Positions 1 to 8,279 of a DNA stretch of 64,000 nucleotides are shown here, piece after piece. Position numbers and translations under genes: made by a program. The notes beneath the pieces are model-generated. The model did no database searches and was not told the origin of the DNA. It saw only the letters and a list, made by a program, of their open reading frames with translations. The first letter of the stretch is position 1, and every line of letters starts with the position of its first letter. Origin of the DNA: Geomonas paludis (lineage in GTDB: Bacteria > Desulfobacterota > Desulfuromonadia > Geobacterales > Geobacteraceae); the NCBI RefSeq assembly GCF_014193585.1, contig NZ_BLXY01000004.1, forward strand, positions 1 through 64,000, read 5' to 3'.

Positions 1-81
1 ACAATCGATGTCAAAGAGCAGAAACTGAAAGTTTTCCAAGACCGAATCCAGGTCGAGGAATTCGACTACAAATTACGTTGA
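1..81 (+). CDS. C-terminal tail of a truncated-by-edge CDS, possibly a transposase
   Basis: Frame 1 is open from the first base and stops with TGA at 79-81, giving the last 26 residues of a protein that ends EEFDYKLR. A transposase is suggested only by what follows: two 19-bp direct copies of a TGTCCACGATGT motif begin 10 bp after the stop, as expected for transposase-binding sites at an IS end. The tail is too short to assign a family. Confidence 0.4.
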   Translation, partial: TIDVKEQKLKVFQDRIQVEEFDYKLR

Positions 82-90
82 GGGAACGAG

Positions 91-136
91 TGTCCACGAT
101 GTCCTGGCATCAAAATCTGTCCACGATGTCGTGGCA
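91..136. repeat. Tandem TGTCCACGATGT direct repeats, probable right end of an insertion sequence
   Basis: TGTCCACGATGTCCTGGCA (91-109) and TGTCCACGATGTCGTGGCA (118-136) differ at one base and sit 27 bp apart start to start. The second is itself a near palindrome (CCACGA-TG-TCGTGG). Repeats of this kind ending in CA just after a transposase stop are typical of IS ends with several transposase-binding sites. The other end of the element is outside the window. Confidence 0.45.
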
Positions 137-154
137 CTCAACAGGTAGCAACTA

Positions 155-191
155 AAAGGGGACTGGCTCCGTCAGGTGCCAGTCCCCCTTT
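155..191. terminator. Palindromic repeat family A, copy 1; bidirectional terminator
   Basis: GGGGACTGGC pairs with GCCAGTCCCC around a 12-nt loop, flanked by AAA and TTT. On the minus strand it follows the stop of the HDOD gene (225) and ends in TTTT, so it can terminate that gene. The same GGGGACTGGCTCCG...GGTGCCTGTCCCC unit recurs at 19768, 19842, 24985, 31567 and 47688, which marks it as a dispersed repeat and not a one-off terminator. Confidence 0.7.
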
Positions 192-224
192 CTTGCTGTC
201 TTTTCAGGCCGTTAGCCACCTGTC

Positions 225-1055
225 CTACAGCACAAGCTCCTGCGAGTCGTCCAATACGTCCAGCAGGTCGTCCATCTCCTCGTCGGAAAGCTGCAACAGG
301 GCCGCCTCGGTCTGCTCGGCGAGATCGATCGTCGGGTCATGCAGCAGCCCGATCCCCTTCATCCTGCAGGCCGTGTTCACCAGCCGCACCACCGTCAGCA
401 CTACGTCCTGGGTGTCGAAGTTGTCATCGTGGTGATTGGCGACCACGTTGTAGTAGACCTTGGGCATGTTCCAGTGTTCCATGAGCCGGCACCCCTGCTC
501 GACGTGCAGTTCCGCGAAAATCTCCAGCAGCAGGTCCTCCTCGAGCGCCGCGTGCGCCACTCCCATCTGGTTCAGCCGCTCCAGCGCCTTCAACAGGTAC
601 AGTTTGCCGATGTCGTGCAGCAGCCCGGCCATGTAGGCCTGTTCGCCGTGCTGCGGGTATCCGGCGCGGCGCGCCAGCCACCGGCTCCCCAGGGCGCAGG
701 CGTGGCTGTGCAGCCACAGCGACTGCATGAAGCCGTTGATGGTCCTGTTTTCCGAGGTGTGGATGCTCGCCTGCGACGCCGCCATGGCGAGGTTGGCGAT
801 CTCCTGCCCCCCGAGCCTCACCACCGCCTCCTTGATGGTCTCGGTCCGGACCCGGCCGATGTACAAAGGGGAGTTGGCCATCTTCAGGATCTGTCCCGCC
901 AGGGACTGGTCCTCGTTGGCGAGATCGGTGACCTGGGTCATGGTGAAGTCGGGAGTCTGCAACAGGTGCAGGATGTGCACCGCAATGGGATGGAAGACCG
1001 GAAGGTCGATGGGCTGGTTGGTCAGCAGACGCCGGATGGTGAGCGACAGGGGCAT
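225..1055 (-). CDS. HDOD domain protein
   Basis: 276 aa. The HDOD domain spans roughly residues 12-210 and keeps an HDIGK motif at 147-151. HDOD proteins resemble HD phosphohydrolases, usually lack complete catalytic residues and act in signalling, often together with two-component or cyclic-dinucleotide systems. No other domain is visible, so it is a stand-alone HDOD protein, presumably cytoplasmic. The ATG start has a clear AAGGAGA site 7 nt upstream. It is transcribed divergently from mnmA and is followed by the repeat-A hairpin at 155-191. Its partner and output are unknown. Confidence 0.85.
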   Translation of the reverse strand: MPLSLTIRRLLTNQPIDLPVFHPIAVHILHLLQTPDFTMTQVTDLANEDQSLAGQILKMANSPLYIGRVRTETIKEAVVRLGGQEIANLAMAASQASIHTSENRTINGFMQSLWLHSHACALGSRWLARRAGYPQHGEQAYMAGLLHDIGKLYLLKALERLNQMGVAHAALEEDLLLEIFAELHVEQGCRLMEHWNMPKVYYNVVANHHDDNFDTQDVVLTVVRLVNTACRMKGIGLLHDPTIDLAEQTEAALLQLSDEEMDDLLDVLDDSQELVL

Positions 1056-1092
1056 GACGATTCTCCTTGTACAGGGCTCAGGCCAGAAGACA

Positions 1093-1121
1093 GTTTAATC
1101 CACGCAGCCGAGCCATAACAA
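1093..1121 (-). promoter_or_regulatory. Candidate sigma-70 promoter for the HDOD gene
   Basis: Reading the minus strand, TTGTTA and TTAAAC are separated by 17 bp and lie 38 nt upstream of the HDOD start codon. Both hexamers match consensus at 4 of 6 positions or fewer, so this is a weak prediction. Confidence 0.3.
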
Positions 1122-1262
1122 TACAAATCGGCTGATGGGGCCGGAACTTGAGCCCCGGTGCCCGGCGGGTGATGAGGCCGCGTTCAGGAGAAAAAGGTTG
1201 CCTTGCAGCGGCGATTCGGTCAACTATGGTCGGGCGGCAAACAGCAGCATAACGGAGCGGAC

Positions 1263-2342
1263 ATGTCAGCAGAATATAAAGGCAAGAAGGTCGCCGTCGC
1301 CATGAGCGGCGGCGTGGATTCATCTACGGTCGCGGCGCTTCTGAAAGAGCAGGGGGCGGAAGTGATCGGCATCAACATGAAGCTGTTCAAGCGGGAGGGC
1401 GAGGACCCGCAGGCCAAGGGGGACGCCCAGATCGTGGCCGAGTACCTCGGCATAGAGTTTCACCAGGTGCACCTGGAGGAAGAGTTCGGACGTCTCATCA
1501 TGGAGGACTTCCGCGCCCAGTACATGGCCGGGGAGACCCCCAACCCGTGCGTGCGGTGCAACAAGTACGTCAAGTTCGGGCTGCTGTTGGACAAGGCGCT
1601 CGAACTCGGCGCCGACTACCTCGCCACGGGGCACTACGTGAGGACCAGCAGGGACGAAAGCGGTACCTGGCACCTCCTGAAAGCCGCCTACCTCGCCAAG
1701 GACCAGTCCTATTTCCTCTACACCCTGACCCAGCGGCAACTGGCCCGGGTGATCTTCCCCCTTGGTGACATGCCCAGCAAGGACGAGGTAAGAAGGCTGG
1801 CCGCCGGCTTCGGGATTCCCGTGGCCCAGAAAAGCGACAGCCAGGAGATCTGCTTCGTACCCGGTGACGATTACGTCGCCTTCCTGGAAAAGGGGGGCGC
1901 GCTGGACGGGAGAAGCGGCGAGATCGTCCACGTGGACGGCACCGTGCTCGGGCGCCACAACGGCACCCATCGCTACACCATCGGGCAGCGCCGGGGATTG
2001 GGGATCGCGTGGACGGAACCGCTGTACGTGGTCGCCATCGATGCGGCCGAAGCCAGGGTCGTGGTCGGCGAGGTCGGGGGACTGTTCGCTCCCGGTTTGG
2101 TGGCCTGTGATCTGAACTGGGTGGTGCCCGTCGCGGGTGACACAGTGGAGACGACCTGCAAGATCCGCTACCGCCAGCAGCCCATCGAGTGCCGGGTGAA
2201 GATCCTTGGGGAAGGGCTGGGCGAGGTCTTCTTTGCCGAGCCGCAGAAGTCGGTGACCGCGGGACAGTCGGTGGTGTTTTACCAGGGAGACGAGCTGGTC
2301 GGCGGCGGCCGCATCGTCAAAGCCCTGCGCGGAGGGGAGTAG
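1263..2342 (+). CDS. mnmA: tRNA-specific 2-thiouridylase MnmA
   Basis: 359 aa. MnmA makes 2-thiouridine at wobble position 34 of Lys, Glu and Gln tRNAs, using ATP and sulfur relayed by cysteine desulfurase. The PP-loop is at residues 12-18 (SGGVDSS). The two catalytic cysteines are in NPCVRCN (near 98) and SQEICFVPGDD (near 195). The C-terminal beta-barrel region with GQRRGLGI is present and the length is normal. I chose ATG 1263 (MSAEYKGKK) because GGAG lies just upstream; an in-frame start at 1203 would add 20 residues not seen in the family. It is followed by the strong hairpin at 2449-2480. Confidence 0.95.
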   Translation: MSAEYKGKKVAVAMSGGVDSSTVAALLKEQGAEVIGINMKLFKREGEDPQAKGDAQIVAEYLGIEFHQVHLEEEFGRLIMEDFRAQYMAGETPNPCVRCNKYVKFGLLLDKALELGADYLATGHYVRTSRDESGTWHLLKAAYLAKDQSYFLYTLTQRQLARVIFPLGDMPSKDEVRRLAAGFGIPVAQKSDSQEICFVPGDDYVAFLEKGGALDGRSGEIVHVDGTVLGRHNGTHRYTIGQRRGLGIAWTEPLYVVAIDAAEARVVVGEVGGLFAPGLVACDLNWVVPVAGDTVETTCKIRYRQQPIECRVKILGEGLGEVFFAEPQKSVTAGQSVVFYQGDELVGGGRIVKALRGGE

Positions 2343-2380
2343 CCGACCTCTTGGCAGGTAAGTCCATGTGGGGACTGTAG

Positions 2381-2400
2381 GGGCGAATAATCATTCGCCC
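2381..2400. repeat. Short perfect hairpin downstream of mnmA
   Basis: GGGCGAAT-AATC-ATTCGCCC forms an 8-bp stem with a 4-nt loop. There is no T-tract, so it is unlikely to be a terminator alone. It has the look of a small dispersed intergenic palindrome; only one copy was seen here. Confidence 0.5.
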
Positions 2401-2448
2401 AGCCGCCGTCCCGCAGATCTTGAACATTGGCCACAGCACCAGACGCAC

Positions 2449-2480
2449 GAAGGGCGCAGGGATTAATCCCTGCGCCCTTC
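2449..2480. terminator. Bidirectional terminator between mnmA and the RdgC-like gene
   Basis: GAAGGGCGCAGGG and CCCTGCGCCCTTC flank a short ATTAAT loop, a perfect palindrome of about 32 bp between convergent genes. It can serve both strands. Confidence 0.75.
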
Positions 2481-2515
2481 TTAGTTGCTTCAGTGGCCGC
2501 TTCCGTTCGGAAAGC

Positions 2516-3709
2516 TTAAGCCAGCTGACCGTTGCAGTAGCTGCAGACGTTGAGCCATTTCTGGATCGCCGTCGCCTGCTCTTCCCACTGGTTGCCCAGC
2601 CTCAGCTTCAGGAAGGTGGCGAACACCGAGTCGAAGAGCTGGGTCCCTTTCTCAAGCAGCAGCATCCTCTCGAAGAACACCGCCTCCCGCTCCATCGCCT
2701 CGTCCACCGTGCTGTCCTTCTCCAGCTGGACCGCCGGGGACTTGAAGGAGGCGAAGTGGAACAGCTCCCCCTTCAGCGTCAGCTTGTAGTGGTCGTCCCC
2801 CGCCTCCATGTGCAGGGTCGCCTCGGTGATCTGCTTCTTGTTCAAGAGGGCGCTCCTCACCTCGTTGAAGTGATCCTGCGGGCCGGCCACGGTGATCTTC
2901 TGCGCACCGTTCTCGCCGGAGCCAAGCAGCACCACGCGATCGTCGAGGTAGGCCACAAACGGCTCCTTGGCCAGCAGCACGCCCGGCTGGTTCACGGTGT
3001 ACTCGGAGGACTCGTTCATGGTCTGGTACATGAGCCAGAGCATGAAGTCCGTGCCCAGCCACTGGTTTTCCTTGATCAACTCCAGGTAGTTGTCGCCGCC
3101 GGCCTTGTTGGCCTGCGCCAGCAGCACCTTGTTGCCGTCGTCGAGGACGCTCTCGGCGCGGGCGTAGGGATGGAACGCGGAGACGCGGAGCCCCTCGAAG
3201 GTCTTCTTGAACATGTCCTCGAAGAGCTCGATGACCTTGGGCGAGAGCGAGCTGAAGGTGAGGATGCCGGTCTTGGTGTCCCAGACCGCGTCGTAGGTGG
3301 CCGGGGTGGGCAGCGTCTGCGACAGCAGCATGGCGTGCACCGCCTCCTTGAGGTCCTCCCTTTTCTGTTTGGGGACCTTGGCGAAGCCCGGGTTTTCGGC
3401 CAGGAACTCCTCCTTTGCCTTCTCCAGGTGTGCCTTCAGTACCGCGGAGGGGACGGCGCGCTTGTCGCGGCGCAGGGTGAACATGAAGTAATGCTCGCGG
3501 CAGCAGGCCGCGGGGGAGTCAAATTCGGCGATTCTGGGATCGTCCAGGTGCACCCAGCCGACCGAGAGTTCCTCGGTTCCCTGGTCGATCGGGTTGAACT
3601 TGTTGCCTGCCAGCTGCTTGGTGACCCAGGCGTGAAGTTCTTCCTGCGGCGGGAGATCCCCCTGGACCTTGAAGTGGCAGACGCTTACTGTGTTGGCGAG
3701 GATGCCCAT
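2516..3709 (-). CDS. rdgC: RdgC-like recombination-associated protein
   Basis: 397 aa. RdgC proteins form a ring that binds double-stranded DNA without sequence specificity and limit RecA action. Support is overall similarity of style: a soluble protein with an N-terminal half of about 200 residues containing TYDAVWDTKTGILTFSS and a mid-protein FEDMFKKTFEGL segment, like the domain pair of the RdgC family. There is no catalytic motif to confirm it. I start at ATG 3709 (MGILANTV) because AAGGAG lies 8 nt before it; the frame is open 60 nt further upstream without a better site. It is convergent with mnmA and seems monocistronic. A family-C repeat lies just upstream. Confidence 0.6.
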   Translation of the reverse strand: MGILANTVSVCHFKVQGDLPPQEELHAWVTKQLAGNKFNPIDQGTEELSVGWVHLDDPRIAEFDSPAACCREHYFMFTLRRDKRAVPSAVLKAHLEKAKEEFLAENPGFAKVPKQKREDLKEAVHAMLLSQTLPTPATYDAVWDTKTGILTFSSLSPKVIELFEDMFKKTFEGLRVSAFHPYARAESVLDDGNKVLLAQANKAGGDNYLELIKENQWLGTDFMLWLMYQTMNESSEYTVNQPGVLLAKEPFVAYLDDRVVLLGSGENGAQKITVAGPQDHFNEVRSALLNKKQITEATLHMEAGDDHYKLTLKGELFHFASFKSPAVQLEKDSTVDEAMEREAVFFERMLLLEKGTQLFDSVFATFLKLRLGNQWEEQATAIQKWLNVCSYCNGQLA

Positions 3710-3806
3710 CGATGTTTCTCCTTCAGTTTGCATTTCTTGTCCCGCGCGAGCGGGACAGCATGGATACACCTTTTGCCCGTGAGGGGCAAGTTAAAAAGGC
3801 TAAAAG

Positions 3807-3946
3807 CAAAACCATTGGCCACGGAGAAAATCTGAGAAAATCTGAGAAAACCTTTAAGGCTTTAAGAGGTTAAACCCAAAAATCTTTTGATTTTGACTTT
3901 GCCTCTCTCAGAAGTCCTCAGATTTTCTCCGTGGCCAATGGTTTGG
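3807..3946. repeat. Repeat family C, copy 1 (MITE-like inverted repeat)
   Basis: A left arm reading CATTGGCCACGGAGAAAA is matched by its reverse complement at 3922-3940, with about 85 bp of A/T-richer sequence between the arms. The whole unit of about 140 bp can fold into one long hairpin. A second copy sits at 10134-10269. It lies between the RdgC-like gene and the stop of the cytochrome gene and contains no ORF. Confidence 0.75.
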
Positions 3947-3962
3947 TCTTTGCCTTTGTTTT

Positions 3963-5234
3963 TTATCTCATCTTCTCCAGGACTTTTCCCTTCTCCTTCG
4001 CGTACTCCTCTTGGCTCAGCGCGCCTCGTTCGAACTTGTTCTTGAGGGCCTTCAACTCGTCCTCGGCGCCGGGGGCGGCCGCCTTGCCCTCCCCCTTTTT
4101 ACCACCCCGCTCCTTCTGGCGGCTCGCCTCGCTCTTGATGTCCACCAGGTCCATCTTTAACTCGGCGTTGCCGTACCAGTGGGTGTAGGCCGGGTTCTGG
4201 TGGTAGGCCCCTTTCACGGTCCGGGCATAATCGTACTTCTTCATCTTGAAGAAGAGCCGCTCGATGTGCGAGGTGTCCTCGTAGAGCATTTGGCTGTCGG
4301 TGACCAGGCGCTGCCCGCTCAACGGGTGCGGCGGACGGTTTTCCGGCATCGGGTCGAGGAGCCCCCGGTCGTTGAGGTCCCATATTACCTGCTCGGCTTC
4401 CTTGAGGATGGCGAGGCTCTGGCTGCGCACCTGGTCGCCGCGCTCCAACTCCCGCTTGGCGAAGGAGGGGGCGTGGCAGGCGCTGCAGATGTTGACCATG
4501 TCGGCCCGGGCGGGCTGCGCCTTCACGGCAGGGTAGGGGACGCCGCCGGAACTCATGGTGATGCCGATGGAGACGTTGTGGGTCCCCTTGGGCATGTGGC
4601 AGGTCTGGCAGTCGGGCCCGGTCTTGCTGCCGGTGGTCGCGTTGAGCGTTCCATGCAGCGACGTCTGCCACATCTCCCACTGCGGATGGTCCGGCCCCAT
4701 GTGGCACTTGGCGCATGAGTTCGGGTCACGCACGATCTTCAGGTCGGTCATGTGCTTGGAATGGCAGGAGTCGCAGGCGTCCTCGACGCTGTGACAGTAG
4801 TTGCAGCCGATCTCCCCCATCTCGGGGGATTGCTTCAGGAACCGGGCGCACTGCACGTCCGAGCGCGGCACCTCGTCTCCCTCTTCGTGGCAGAACCGGC
4901 ATTCGCCGGGTTTGCGGTTGGTGAGGTTCCTGGTGCAGCCCCAGCCGGAGTGCAGCCCCATGCCGTGGCGGCTGGCGCGGTGCTCCTGGTATGCCTTCTG
5001 GTGGCACGGGGCGCATACCTTCATCCCCACCTTGGCCTCGCCCCTGACGATCTTGTCATGGTCGCTGCCGTGGCACTTCTCGCAGCCGACTCCGGCCCTT
5101 GCGTGCGCGCTCCCCTGCCATTGGGCCACCGCCGCGGGCGTCTTCTCTGCGTGACAGGGGAGGCAGGGGGCCGCGGCGCCGGCGGCTACTGCCGTCGATA
5201 GTAGCAGGACCGCCGCGATGAAAGACTTCATCAT
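3963..5234 (-). CDS. Periplasmic nine-heme cytochrome c with C-terminal SHOCT-like segment
   Basis: 423 aa. An N-terminal signal peptide (about residues 1-22) precedes nine CXXCH heme motifs: CLPCH, CEKCH, CAPCH, CRFCH, CNYCH, CDSCH, CAKCH, CQTCH and CSACH. The spacing resembles the multiheme group that includes hydroxylamine-oxidoreductase-like proteins; an electron-transfer role is likely but the substrate is unknown. The heme region ends near residue 260; an alpha-helical region follows, and the last 32 residues (ELKALKNKFERGALSQEEYA) look like a SHOCT domain. The start ATG overlaps the stop of the upstream lipoprotein gene (ATGA), with GGAAGGAG before it, so the two are translationally coupled. 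Nine motifs rather than eight argues against a plain HAO ortholog. Confidence 0.85.
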   Translation of the reverse strand: MMKSFIAAVLLLSTAVAAGAAAPCLPCHAEKTPAAVAQWQGSAHARAGVGCEKCHGSDHDKIVRGEAKVGMKVCAPCHQKAYQEHRASRHGMGLHSGWGCTRNLTNRKPGECRFCHEEGDEVPRSDVQCARFLKQSPEMGEIGCNYCHSVEDACDSCHSKHMTDLKIVRDPNSCAKCHMGPDHPQWEMWQTSLHGTLNATTGSKTGPDCQTCHMPKGTHNVSIGITMSSGGVPYPAVKAQPARADMVNICSACHAPSFAKRELERGDQVRSQSLAILKEAEQVIWDLNDRGLLDPMPENRPPHPLSGQRLVTDSQMLYEDTSHIERLFFKMKKYDYARTVKGAYHQNPAYTHWYGNAELKMDLVDIKSEASRQKERGGKKGEGKAAAPGAEDELKALKNKFERGALSQEEYAKEKGKVLEKMR

Positions 5235-6358
5235 TGGACGGGCTCCTTCCGCTCCAGCTCCTTGCGGTATTCCTGGTCGGTGATCAGCTTCTGGCTCCGC
5301 AGCCGGCGCAGTTTGAGGACGCGCTCCAGGTCGGCGGGAAGCGCCGGGACGAGTCCGTCCTCGAGCCCCGACACCAGGAACAGTTCCCCCTGGTAGCTCA
5401 CCGCCATGGCGGAGCCGTCGGGGAGGAAGACCCCACGGGAGCCGGCGGGGAAGGTGGCGATTTCCTTCCCCTTGCGGTACAGGTGGCCGTCCAGGAGCAG
5501 GTAGGTCCCGGCAGGGGAAAGGGCGGGGTTGATGGCGGCGCTGGGCCAAGTCTCAAGTTCTTTGCCGTCAGGCAGCGACACCCTGCGCGCGGCGTTCTCC
5601 GCGTCGCCGATCAGCAGCGACCCGCCATCGGGGGCGTAGATTACCTTTCCTCCCCCGAGCTGTACCTGCCCCACCTCGGCACCGCTGCCGGTCTCGAGGT
5701 TGCGGATCAACACCTTCAGGTAGGGGGTGAAAAGGGGCGGGTCCTTGAGCGTGGTATAGGCGATTTCGTCGCGGTACGGGGAGACGGCGATGAAAAGCTG
5801 GTTGTACAACAATTGGTCCGGGAGGCTCGCCACCTGCGGACGGAGCGTGACGTCGTTCAAGGTCGTGGCGACCGGCACGCCGCTGCCGTCCCACTGGAAC
5901 AGACGCGAGGTCATCTGGGAGCCGAAGCTGAATTTCCTGACGTTGAGCACCCCGGCCAGCACCTCTTTCTCGGAGCGCCAGGCGACGGAGGTGATCCTAC
6001 CCCCGATCTTGGTTTCCCCGAGCGTCTTGCCGCTGCCATCCAGGATGCGCAGCCAGGTGCCGTCTTCGGCGGGGAGGGCTACGGCGAGTCTGTCGCCGCC
6101 GGAAGAGAAGCTGAGCGCGCTGGCGGCGCCGTCGACAACCTTCACGCTCTTACCCTGACGGTCGGTGAGCGTCACGTTCCCCTTGGCCACGGTGGCGAAG
6201 GTGCCGTTTAGGGCGGCATCGAAAGGGGTGTCCGCATCGGAGCGGGCAATCGGTTTTACCTGCAACCCTGTTGGGAGTTGGGCCGGCAGCGTGGCGGCAC
6301 AACCGGCAAGTGAGCCGAGGATAAGGACGGTAAAGAGAGTCAGCACCAGGTTCTTCAT
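5231..6358 (-). CDS. Lipoprotein with WD40/TolB-like propeller and C-terminal SHOCT-like segment
   Basis: 375 aa. A lipobox (SLAGC, Cys19-20) marks it as a lipoprotein. The body has repeats of the type GDRLAVALP, GTYLLLDG and GSAMAVSYQG, which suggests a beta-propeller. The last 35 residues (VLKLRRLRSQKLITDQEY) resemble a SHOCT tail like that of the downstream cytochrome. GGAGGTGA lies directly before the ATG. It shares a four-base overlap with the cytochrome gene, so the two proteins probably work together at the periplasmic face. No enzymatic motif is visible. Confidence 0.7.
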   Translation of the reverse strand: MKNLVLTLFTVLILGSLAGCAATLPAQLPTGLQVKPIARSDADTPFDAALNGTFATVAKGNVTLTDRQGKSVKVVDGAASALSFSSGGDRLAVALPAEDGTWLRILDGSGKTLGETKIGGRITSVAWRSEKEVLAGVLNVRKFSFGSQMTSRLFQWDGSGVPVATTLNDVTLRPQVASLPDQLLYNQLFIAVSPYRDEIAYTTLKDPPLFTPYLKVLIRNLETGSGAEVGQVQLGGGKVIYAPDGGSLLIGDAENAARRVSLPDGKELETWPSAAINPALSPAGTYLLLDGHLYRKGKEIATFPAGSRGVFLPDGSAMAVSYQGELFLVSGLEDGLVPALPADLERVLKLRRLRSQKLITDQEYRKELERKEPVQ

Positions 6359-6527
6359 GTCACCTCCGTTGAGCGGGCGCCAGTGTACTCAATTTGCCGC
6401 GCCAAAACAACACGCAACAGGTGTGTGTCACCTTGTCCGCCGTATACCGGATGACAGTTCCCGTGTTCACTCGATATGGTAGAATCGATGCATTGTTTTG
6501 CCTGATAGCTAGAATGTTCCGCTAGTT

Positions 6528-6641
6528 CCCTCTCCCTCCGGGAGAGGGTGCCCGAAGGGCGGGTGAGGGAGGTGCCACCAAGCGGGATCATTGCCTATTG
6601 CAGCGCCCTCACCCCAGCCCTCTCCCGGAGGGAGAGGGGGA
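6528..6641. repeat. Repeat family B, copy 1
   Basis: Two hairpins, CCCTCTCCCTCCGGGAGAGGG and the matching CCCTCTCCCGGAGGGAGAGGG, bracket GCCCGAAGGGCGGGTGAGGG and GCCCTCACCCCAG segments that also pair with each other. The unit is about 114 bp and recurs, inverted, at 36707-36820 and, diverged, at 60766-60877. It lies in the divergent gap between the lipoprotein and DUF503 genes. No ORF is credible here. Confidence 0.8.
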
Positions 6642-6700
6642 TGGGGATCATGGCGGAAGATGGTCACTAATCGGTTTGTTTTTGTCAAAGGAGGGACGCC

Positions 6701-6982
6701 ATGCACGTGGCATTGCTGCAGATGAGGCTCTTACTGCCCAGCCGCACGCTCAAAGAGAAGAGGGCCATTGTGAAGAGCGTACTGGCGCGGGCGCGCAACA
6801 GGTTCAACGTTGCCTGTTCCGAAAGCGCCCTCAACGATCAACCCGCCGACGCCGAACTCTGCTTCGTCACCGTTGCCAACAGTGCCACCCGCGCCAGGCA
6901 GCTTTTACAGGAGCTGGAGTACTGGCTGGTGTCTGAGCGCCCCGACGTACAGATCATCGATCTGCAGGTCGAAGACCTGTAG
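6701..6982 (+). CDS. DUF503 family protein (YlxP-like)
   Basis: 93 aa. It matches the DUF503/YlxP pattern in length, in the N-terminal LLPSRTLKEKRAIVKSVLAR segment and in the ferredoxin-like alpha/beta layout ending in an acidic tail. YlxP in Firmicutes is encoded near ribosome-assembly genes and is thought to relate to ribosome function, but the biochemical role is not settled. An AAAGGAGGG site is 7 nt before the ATG. It is followed 77 bp later by the exporter genes; co-transcription is possible. Confidence 0.8.
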   Translation: MHVALLQMRLLLPSRTLKEKRAIVKSVLARARNRFNVACSESALNDQPADAELCFVTVANSATRARQLLQELEYWLVSERPDVQIIDLQVEDL

Positions 6983-7059
6983 CCGCATTGTCGCTTCCCA
7001 CCCATTGGAAAATGTGTTAGCTTCCGCTTCTATGAATCCGCTAATCGGGGTGACCGTGC

Positions 7060-8277
7060 ATGGCACAAGATGACCTGAACAGATTGACCATCGACAAGCA
7101 ACGCTACACCCCCGCCGGTGGCGCCCCCAGAAAGCGGCGTACCCGGATCATTGCGGCGCTGGTGCTCTTGGCCCTGGTGCTGGGGATCTATACCATGGCG
7201 ACCAGGCGCAGCATCGAAGTAGAAGTCGCTACCGTCTCCCTGGTCTATCCCTCGCAGACCATCTCGTCGCTCAACGCCAGCGGCTACGTGGTCGCCCAGA
7301 GAAAGGCGGCAGTCGCCTCCAAGGCGACCGGCAGGCTGGAATGGCTCGGCGTGGAAGAGGGGAGCGTGGTGCGCGAGGGGCAGCTGCTGGCCCGTCTGGA
7401 GAACCGCGACGTGGCCGCCCAGAAGGGGCAGGCGGCGGCGACGCTTTCGGTGGCGCGCGACACCCTGGAGCAGGCCAAGGTGGAACGCACCGATGCCGCC
7501 CGGGCCCTGTCCCGGGCCAAGGAGTTGATCGGCCAGGGGATCATCGCCCAGGCCGACTACGATACGGCCGAGGCCCGCTACCAGCGCGCGGCCGCCGCGG
7601 TGGCGGCAGCCCAGGCCAACATCGGCGGCGCGCAAAGCGCCCTGCGCGGAGCCGAGGCCTCCCTCGACTACACCCTGATCCGCGCCCCCTTCGACGGCGT
7701 CGTTTTGACCAAGAACGCGGACGTGGGGGACATCGTCTCGCCGCTGGCCGCAGCCGCCAACGCCAAGGCCGCCGTGGTCACCATGGCCGACATGGGGTCG
7801 CTGCAGGTGGAGGCGGACGTGTCTGAGTCCAACCTGGGCAAGGTCAAGGTGGGACAGCCGTGCGAGATCGTCCTCGACGCCCTTCCCGACGTCCGTTTCC
7901 GCGGCGCGCTCTACACCATCGTCCCCACCGCCGACCGCAGCAAGGGGAGCGTCATGGTCAAGGTCCGCTTCCTGGACAAGGACCGGCGCATTCTCCCGGA
8001 GATGAGCGCCAAGGTCGCCTTCCTGGAGCGCGAGCTCAGGCAGGGTGAGGCGACTCCGCGCGTCGGCCTCCCTCCGGCCGCGGTGGTGCACCGCGACGGC
8101 AAGGACTACGTCTTCAAGGTGGTCAAGGACCGGGCGGTGCTGACCCCGGTGGTGCTGGGCGGAAAGCTCGGCGACCTGGTGCAGGTCAGCTCCGGCGTCA
8201 ACGCCGGCGAGCGCATCGTCACCAAGCCCCTGGACCAGGTGCGCGACGGCAGCCACGTGAAGACGGCGGAAAAGTAG
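7060..8277 (+). CDS. Efflux system periplasmic adaptor (HlyD/MacA-type)
   Basis: 405 aa. One transmembrane helix at about residues 29-46 anchors it in the inner membrane. The periplasmic part has a split lipoyl/barrel-sandwich domain (ASGYVVAQRKAAVASKATGR and IRAPFDGVVLTKNADVGD), an Ala-rich alpha-helical hairpin between them, then beta-barrel and membrane-proximal domains. It should link the ABC permease-ATPase to an outer-membrane channel. No TolC-like gene is in the window. It is followed two bases later by the ATPase gene, so it leads an exporter operon. The start ATG has only a weak GGGGTGA site. Confidence 0.88.
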   Translation: MAQDDLNRLTIDKQRYTPAGGAPRKRRTRIIAALVLLALVLGIYTMATRRSIEVEVATVSLVYPSQTISSLNASGYVVAQRKAAVASKATGRLEWLGVEEGSVVREGQLLARLENRDVAAQKGQAAATLSVARDTLEQAKVERTDAARALSRAKELIGQGIIAQADYDTAEARYQRAAAAVAAAQANIGGAQSALRGAEASLDYTLIRAPFDGVVLTKNADVGDIVSPLAAAANAKAAVVTMADMGSLQVEADVSESNLGKVKVGQPCEIVLDALPDVRFRGALYTIVPTADRSKGSVMVKVRFLDKDRRILPEMSAKVAFLERELRQGEATPRVGLPPAAVVHRDGKDYVFKVVKDRAVLTPVVLGGKLGDLVQVSSGVNAGERIVTKPLDQVRDGSHVKTAEK

Positions 8278-8279
8278 CC

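Noticed and set aside
3963..5234. Selenoprotein cytochrome of the ExtKL type
   Set aside because: No in-frame TGA is seen in the coding frame; all nine heme motifs use Cys.
3963..5549. Longer reading of the cytochrome gene from 5549
   Set aside because: The extra 105 residues are antiphase to the lipoprotein gene, while the ATGA overlap start at 5234 gives a good signal peptide and ribosome site.
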